Assembly (NCBI GenBank): GCA_019307545.1
Contig: JAFDJI010000103.1
Span: 1 to 9,469 of the forward strand
Direction: 5' to 3'
DNA: 9,469 bases
Source: Deltaproteobacteria bacterium
GTDB taxonomy: Bacteria; Myxococcota_A; UBA796; GCA-2862545
A program made the position numbers and the translations under genes. The notes beneath the pieces were generated by a model. That model was given only the letters and a program-made list of their open reading frames with translations. It had not been told where the DNA came from and searched no databases. Positions 6,162 through 9,469 of the stretch are shown here, one piece after another (within the stretch, counting starts at the first letter, position 1; every line of letters starts with the position of its first letter).

Positions 6162-6610
6162 TGTTCTGTCCCGAGTGCCACTGCCCCGACACCCGGGTCG
6201 TCGACTCCCGGACCTCCGGGGACGCCATCCGCCGGCGCCGTGAGTGCCAGGACTGTGGGAATCGCTTCACCACCCACGAGCGGGTCGAACGTCCCATCCT
6301 CTGGGTGGTGAAGAAGGATGGGCGAAAGGAGCCCTTCAGTCGGGACAAGGTGATGCGGGGTCTCGCGCTCGCCTGCCAGAAGCGGCCGGTGGACGCCGCG
6401 GCGCTGGACGAGGCGGTGCGCCAGATCGAGGCCTCCCTCGAGACGAGGCGAGATGGCGAGGTCCCCTCCTCGGCGGTGGGCGAAGCCGTGATGGAGGTGC
6501 TGCGCGGCGTCGACGAGGTGGCCTACGTGCGCTTCGCCAGCGTCTACCGCGAGTTCGAGAACGTGGACCAGTTCGTGGACATCGTCCACCCGCTCAAGGA
6601 GCGTCGGTGA
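6161..6610 (+). CDS. nrdR: Transcriptional repressor NrdR
   Basis: NrdR is an ATP/dATP-sensing zinc repressor that binds NrdR boxes upstream of ribonucleotide reductase genes. The 149-residue protein has an N-terminal zinc ribbon with Cys3, Cys6, Cys29 and Cys32 (CPEC and CQDC) and the hallmark VVDSRTSGDAIRRRRECQ (13-30) followed by RFTTHERVE (35-43). An ATP-cone follows from about residue 46 to 137, including VVKKDGRKEPFSRDKV (49-64) and VAYVRFASVYREF (120-132). The ATG overlaps the glyA stop (TGATG), with GGAGGAG (6143-6149) about 11 nt upstream. Placement between glyA and rib genes is common in proteobacteria. No ribonucleotide reductase gene or obvious NrdR box was seen in the window, so its targets lie elsewhere. 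Confidence 0.97.
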   Translation: MFCPECHCPDTRVVDSRTSGDAIRRRRECQDCGNRFTTHERVERPILWVVKKDGRKEPFSRDKVMRGLALACQKRPVDAAALDEAVRQIEASLETRRDGEVPSSAVGEAVMEVLRGVDEVAYVRFASVYREFENVDQFVDIVHPLKERR

Positions 6611-7695
6611 ACCACGAGCGCTGGATGGACCGTGCGATCGAGGCTGCGCGGAAGGGCCTGGGGAGCACGGCGCCCAACCCCGCGGTAGGCGCGGTCATCG
6701 TCCGGGGCGACGACCTGCTCGCGGAGGGCACCACCCGTCCCGTGGGGGGTTTGCACGCCGAAGTGGTGGCCTTGGAGGCGGCTCGGCTCGCCGGAGTCGA
6801 GGTGGGCGGGGCCACCATGTACATCACCCTCGAACCCTGCTGTCACCACGGGCGAACCCCGCCCTGCACCGACGCCCTCGTCGATTCGGGGATCCGTCGG
6901 GTCGTGGTCGGCGTGGTGGATCCCTTCCCGCTGATGCGGGGAAACGGGTTGCGTCAGCTCCGCGAGGCGGGGATCGAGGTCGTCCTCGGTGTTCGAGCCG
7001 AACGGTGCGCCGAGGTGGTGCGGGGCTTCGCCCGAGCGGTGACCGCGGGGCTCCCCGAGGTGAGCTGCAAGGTGGCCTCCACCTTGGACGGGCACATCGC
7101 CGCCCATGACGGCCAGAGCCAATGGATCACGGGCGAAGGGGCACGCCAGCACGGCCATCTCCTTCGTGCCCAGCACGACGCCATCCTGGTCGGCATCGGC
7201 ACGGTGCTCGCCGACGATCCGAGGCTCACCTGCAGGGTGCGGGAGGGCGCGGACCCGGTGCCGGTAGTCCTCGACAGTGCCCTGCGCATCCCGGCGGATG
7301 CCGCTCTGTTCGACCACCCACGGCGCCCGGTGGTGCTCTGTGCACAAGACGCGCCCGATCGTGACCTGTCCGCGGACGTGGTCCGGATCGCGAGGGGCAG
7401 CCGGGGGATCGACATCGAGGCCGGACTCCGGGCGCTGGTCCAGCACGGGCTGCATCGGGTGCTGGTCGAGGGGGGCGGGCGGGTGCACCGTTCCCTGTTC
7501 GACGCGCGCCTGGTAGACACCCTCTACCTGTACCTGGGTGGGTTGGTGCTGCCCGGGGGCATCCCCTGGCTCGGTGGGGAGCCCGCTCAGGACCTGGCGA
7601 GCGCGCCGCGTTTGGGCACGCCAGTGGTCGAGCGGGTCGGCGACGACCTGCTACTGCGCTATCCAGTACGTCACCGGCTCGACGAGGAGGGGTGA
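6607..7695 (+). CDS. ribD: Bifunctional riboflavin deaminase/reductase RibD
   Basis: RibD performs the second and third steps of riboflavin synthesis: deamination of the GTP-derived pyrimidine, then NADPH-dependent reduction of its ribose. The 362-residue length fits the bifunctional form. The deaminase domain (about 1-145) has the zinc site HAE (His50, with Glu52) and PCCHHGRTPPC (Cys78 and Cys87), after TAPNPAVGAV (21-30). The reductase domain (about 150-355) starts CKVASTLDGHIA (154-165) and has WITGEGAR (173-180), DAILVGIGTVLADDPRL (191-207) and VLVEGGG near its end. The family's DPNP reads DPFP at 105-108, a minor oddity. GTG at 6607 overlaps the nrdR stop (GTGA) and places the deaminase motifs at their usual distance. 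Confidence 0.96.
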   Translation: MNHERWMDRAIEAARKGLGSTAPNPAVGAVIVRGDDLLAEGTTRPVGGLHAEVVALEAARLAGVEVGGATMYITLEPCCHHGRTPPCTDALVDSGIRRVVVGVVDPFPLMRGNGLRQLREAGIEVVLGVRAERCAEVVRGFARAVTAGLPEVSCKVASTLDGHIAAHDGQSQWITGEGARQHGHLLRAQHDAILVGIGTVLADDPRLTCRVREGADPVPVVLDSALRIPADAALFDHPRRPVVLCAQDAPDRDLSADVVRIARGSRGIDIEAGLRALVQHGLHRVLVEGGGRVHRSLFDARLVDTLYLYLGGLVLPGGIPWLGGEPAQDLASAPRLGTPVVERVGDDLLLRYPVRHRLDEEG

Positions 7696-8339
7696 TGTTC
7701 ACTGGACTGGTGGAGGACACCGGCGAGATCGTGGCTGTCTCCCCTGCTCAGGGAGGTCTCGAGCTTCGCATCCGCACGCGCATTCCGATGGACGACGTGG
7801 CGGTGGGGGACTCGATCGCCGTCGACGGGGTGTGCCTCACAGCGGAGTCCACCAAGGGGGACACCTTCACCGCCACTGCCGGCCGGGAGACACTTGCTCG
7901 GAGCAGCCTCGCGGCCGCCCGAGCGGGACGGAGGGTGCACCTGGAGCGAGCGTTGCAGCTGGGCGCGCGGCTCGGTGGTCACCTGGTCCAGGGTCACGTG
8001 GACTGCACTGGCACCGTCATGGAGAGCCGCTCTGCGGGAGAGAGTTGGGTGTTGTGGATCGATCTGCCCGCCCACGAGGCGCGGTATGTGGCCGCGAAGG
8101 GCAGTATCTGTGTGGATGGCATCAGCCTCACCGTGAACGAGGTTCGCGACACCCGGTTCCGGATCAACGTCGTCCCCCACACCTCCGAAGTCACCACCAT
8201 TACCCGCCGCGCACCCGGAGACCGGGTGAACATCGAGGTCGACATCCTCGCGAAGTACGTGGAGCGGCTGCTCAGCAGGCCAGAACCGGGTAAGGGGGGG
8301 CTGTCGCTGGAGACCCTCATCCGGAACGGGTTCGCATGA
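7695..8339 (+). CDS. ribE: Riboflavin synthase, alpha chain
   Basis: This enzyme dismutates two molecules of 6,7-dimethyl-8-ribityllumazine to riboflavin and the pyrimidine precursor, the last step of the pathway. The 214 residues form two similar barrels. The first begins MFTGLVEDTG and holds VDGVCLTA (43-50). The second begins near GGHLVQGHVD (94-103) and repeats the pattern as CVDGISLTVNEV (139-150), with NVVPHTSEVTT (158-168). A C-terminal helix supports trimerisation in characterised homologues. The ATG overlaps the ribD stop (TGATG) and follows AGGAGG (7685-7690) by 4 nt. The symbol follows current bacterial usage; in E. coli the same enzyme is called RibC. The lumazine synthase gene ribH is not in the window. 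Confidence 0.97.
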   Translation: MFTGLVEDTGEIVAVSPAQGGLELRIRTRIPMDDVAVGDSIAVDGVCLTAESTKGDTFTATAGRETLARSSLAAARAGRRVHLERALQLGARLGGHLVQGHVDCTGTVMESRSAGESWVLWIDLPAHEARYVAAKGSICVDGISLTVNEVRDTRFRINVVPHTSEVTTITRRAPGDRVNIEVDILAKYVERLLSRPEPGKGGLSLETLIRNGFA

Positions 8340-9469
8340 AAGCTCCGAGCGCCGACGAAACGCAGGACTTCCAGGTCCTGCCCCCCGATCCCATCCGCCG
8401 GGTCGAGTTGGCCATGGCCGACCTCCGCGAGGGTCGCATGGTCATCCTGGTCGACGACGAGGATCGGGAGAACGAGGGTGATCTGGTCATCGCAGCGGAG
8501 AAGACCACGCCCGAGGCCATCAACTTCATGGCCCAACACGGCCGTGGCCTCATCTGTCTGGCGTTGACACCCGAGCAGGTAGAGCGCCTCGGCCTCCAGA
8601 TGATGGTGACCAACAACCAGAGCGCCTACAACACCGCCTTCACCGTGTCCATCGAGGCCCGTGAGGGGGTATCCACCGGCATCTCCGCCGCCGACCGCGC
8701 CCACACGGTGACCGCGGCCATCCATCCCAGCGCCACCCGCCAAACCATCGTCACCCCTGGCCATATGTTCCCCCTGCGTGCCCGCCACGGGGGGGTGTTG
8801 GAGCGGGTGGGCCAGACCGAGGGGTCGGTCGACCTCGCCCGCCTTGCCGGCCTCCTCCCTGCCGGGGTGATCTGCGAAGTCATGAAGGACGACGGCACCA
8901 TGGCGCGCCTGCCCGACCTGAAGCGGTTCGGGCGGGAGCACCGCATCCGCATCGTCACGATTGCCGACGTGATCAAGTACCGGATGGGCACCGAGCGCAT
9001 CGTGCGCTGCGAGTACAAGGGCATGCTGGAGACGGAAGGGCTCGGCCAGTGGGAGGTCCGCCTCTACCGCGGTCTGGTGCACGGTGACCTGCACATGGCG
9101 ATGGTCCTGGGCGACCTGAGCAGCGAGGTCACCCTGACCCGAGTGCAGCCTGCGCCTCCGTCGTGGGCCGTGTTCGCGCCCAGCGTGGCCAAGCTGGCGC
9201 TCCAAGCCAACGCCGCCCGGCGGGCCATCTACGAGGCCGGGGGCGGGGTGCTGGTGCTCATGCACCTGAACGGGGGTTCGGTGGAGAACCTCGAGCACGT
9301 ATTCGTCAAGGACTTCGAGGGTGAGGCGGAGCGGCTGCCCGTGCAACAGGCGACCGCCCTGCGCGATCTAGGGACCGGGTGCCAGATCCTGGTCGACCTG
9401 GGGGTGCACAAACTCCGGCTGCTCTCGAGCTCGGATCGTCCCATCGTCGGTGTAGAGGCCTACGGGTTG
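8336..9469 (+). CDS. ribBX: DHBP synthase with degenerate GTP cyclohydrolase II-like domain (RibBX type), cut by window end
   Basis: The N-terminal domain (about 18-215) is 3,4-dihydroxy-2-butanone 4-phosphate synthase, which makes the four-carbon unit of riboflavin from ribulose 5-phosphate. Seen are VDDEDRENEGDLVIAAE (39-55), NTAFTVSIEAREGVSTGISA (99-118), TPGHMFPLRAR (140-150) and VICEVMKDDGTMARLPDL (178-195). The usual HTE motif reads QTE (Gln160-Glu162). The second part (about 220-378) aligns with GTP cyclohydrolase II at both ends (GDLHMAMVLGD at 250-260; CQILVDLGVHKLRLL at 349-363). It lacks the zinc cysteines expected near 270-285 (QPAPPSWAVFAPSVA) and the EGRGIGL motif (LNGGSVENL at 311-319). 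This matches the RibBX variant of proteobacteria, where the tail has no cyclohydrolase activity. ATG overlaps the ribE stop (ATGA). The last visible residues, EAYGL, suggest the stop lies a few codons beyond. Confidence 0.92.
   Translation, partial: MKAPSADETQDFQVLPPDPIRRVELAMADLREGRMVILVDDEDRENEGDLVIAAEKTTPEAINFMAQHGRGLICLALTPEQVERLGLQMMVTNNQSAYNTAFTVSIEAREGVSTGISAADRAHTVTAAIHPSATRQTIVTPGHMFPLRARHGGVLERVGQTEGSVDLARLAGLLPAGVICEVMKDDGTMARLPDLKRFGREHRIRIVTIADVIKYRMGTERIVRCEYKGMLETEGLGQWEVRLYRGLVHGDLHMAMVLGDLSSEVTLTRVQPAPPSWAVFAPSVAKLALQANAARRAIYEAGGGVLVLMHLNGGSVENLEHVFVKDFEGEAERLPVQQATALRDLGTGCQILVDLGVHKLRLLSSSDRPIVGVEAYGL

Noticed and set aside
6600..6720. FMN riboswitch at the start of the riboflavin genes.
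   Set aside because: ribD overlaps nrdR by 4 nt, so there is no leader to hold one.
6921..6932. RibD motif DPNP changed to DPFP as a sign of inactivation.
   Set aside because: All zinc ligands, the catalytic glutamate and the reductase signature are intact, so this is more likely ordinary variation.
7994..9346. Minus-strand open frame of 450 codons opposite ribE and ribBX.
   Set aside because: It is antisense to conserved enzymes with clear motifs, and its histidine/glycine-rich composition is typical of a shadow frame.

Overview
The window is GC-rich bacterial chromosome, roughly two thirds G+C by eye. It carries a housekeeping operon set in the order DUF177, rpmF, plsX, acpP, fabF, rpiB, glyA, nrdR, ribD, ribE, ribBX. 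This order, the GTG starts and the composition point to a member of the former Deltaproteobacteria (Myxococcota or Desulfobacterota-like). That placement is inferred from gene order and was not tested by phylogeny.

Layout. Positions 1-279 hold no convincing gene. They contain a 51-bp tandem array that runs off the left edge, a 21-bp tandem array, and a GC-rich hairpin. A small lipoprotein gene (280-765) lies on the minus strand, divergent from everything else. From 917 the plus strand carries the ribosome and lipid block: a DUF177/YceD protein, ribosomal protein L32 and the acyltransferase PlsX. A good sigma70-type promoter and a leader hairpin follow, then acyl carrier protein and FabF. fabH, fabD and fabG, which often sit between plsX and acpP in related operons, are absent here. 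RpiB closes this block.

The rpiB-glyA gap (4640-4913) is the most unusual part. Ten perfect GCGGTCA heptamers face four degenerate heptamers in inverted orientation. Between them is a short open stretch resembling the C-terminus of the four-helix-bundle (23S rRNA intervening-sequence) protein family. This looks like the scar of a small mobile cassette.

From 4914 to the right edge runs a tightly coupled block: glyA (serine/glycine and one-carbon units), nrdR (repressor of ribonucleotide reductase genes), ribD, ribE and a RibB protein with a degenerate RibA-like tail (RibBX). Each start codon overlaps the preceding stop codon. RibBX is cut by the window end, probably a few codons before its stop. 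The block links one-carbon, deoxynucleotide and flavin metabolism. The window contains no separate functional GTP cyclohydrolase II. No tRNA, rRNA, CRISPR or intact insertion sequence was seen.
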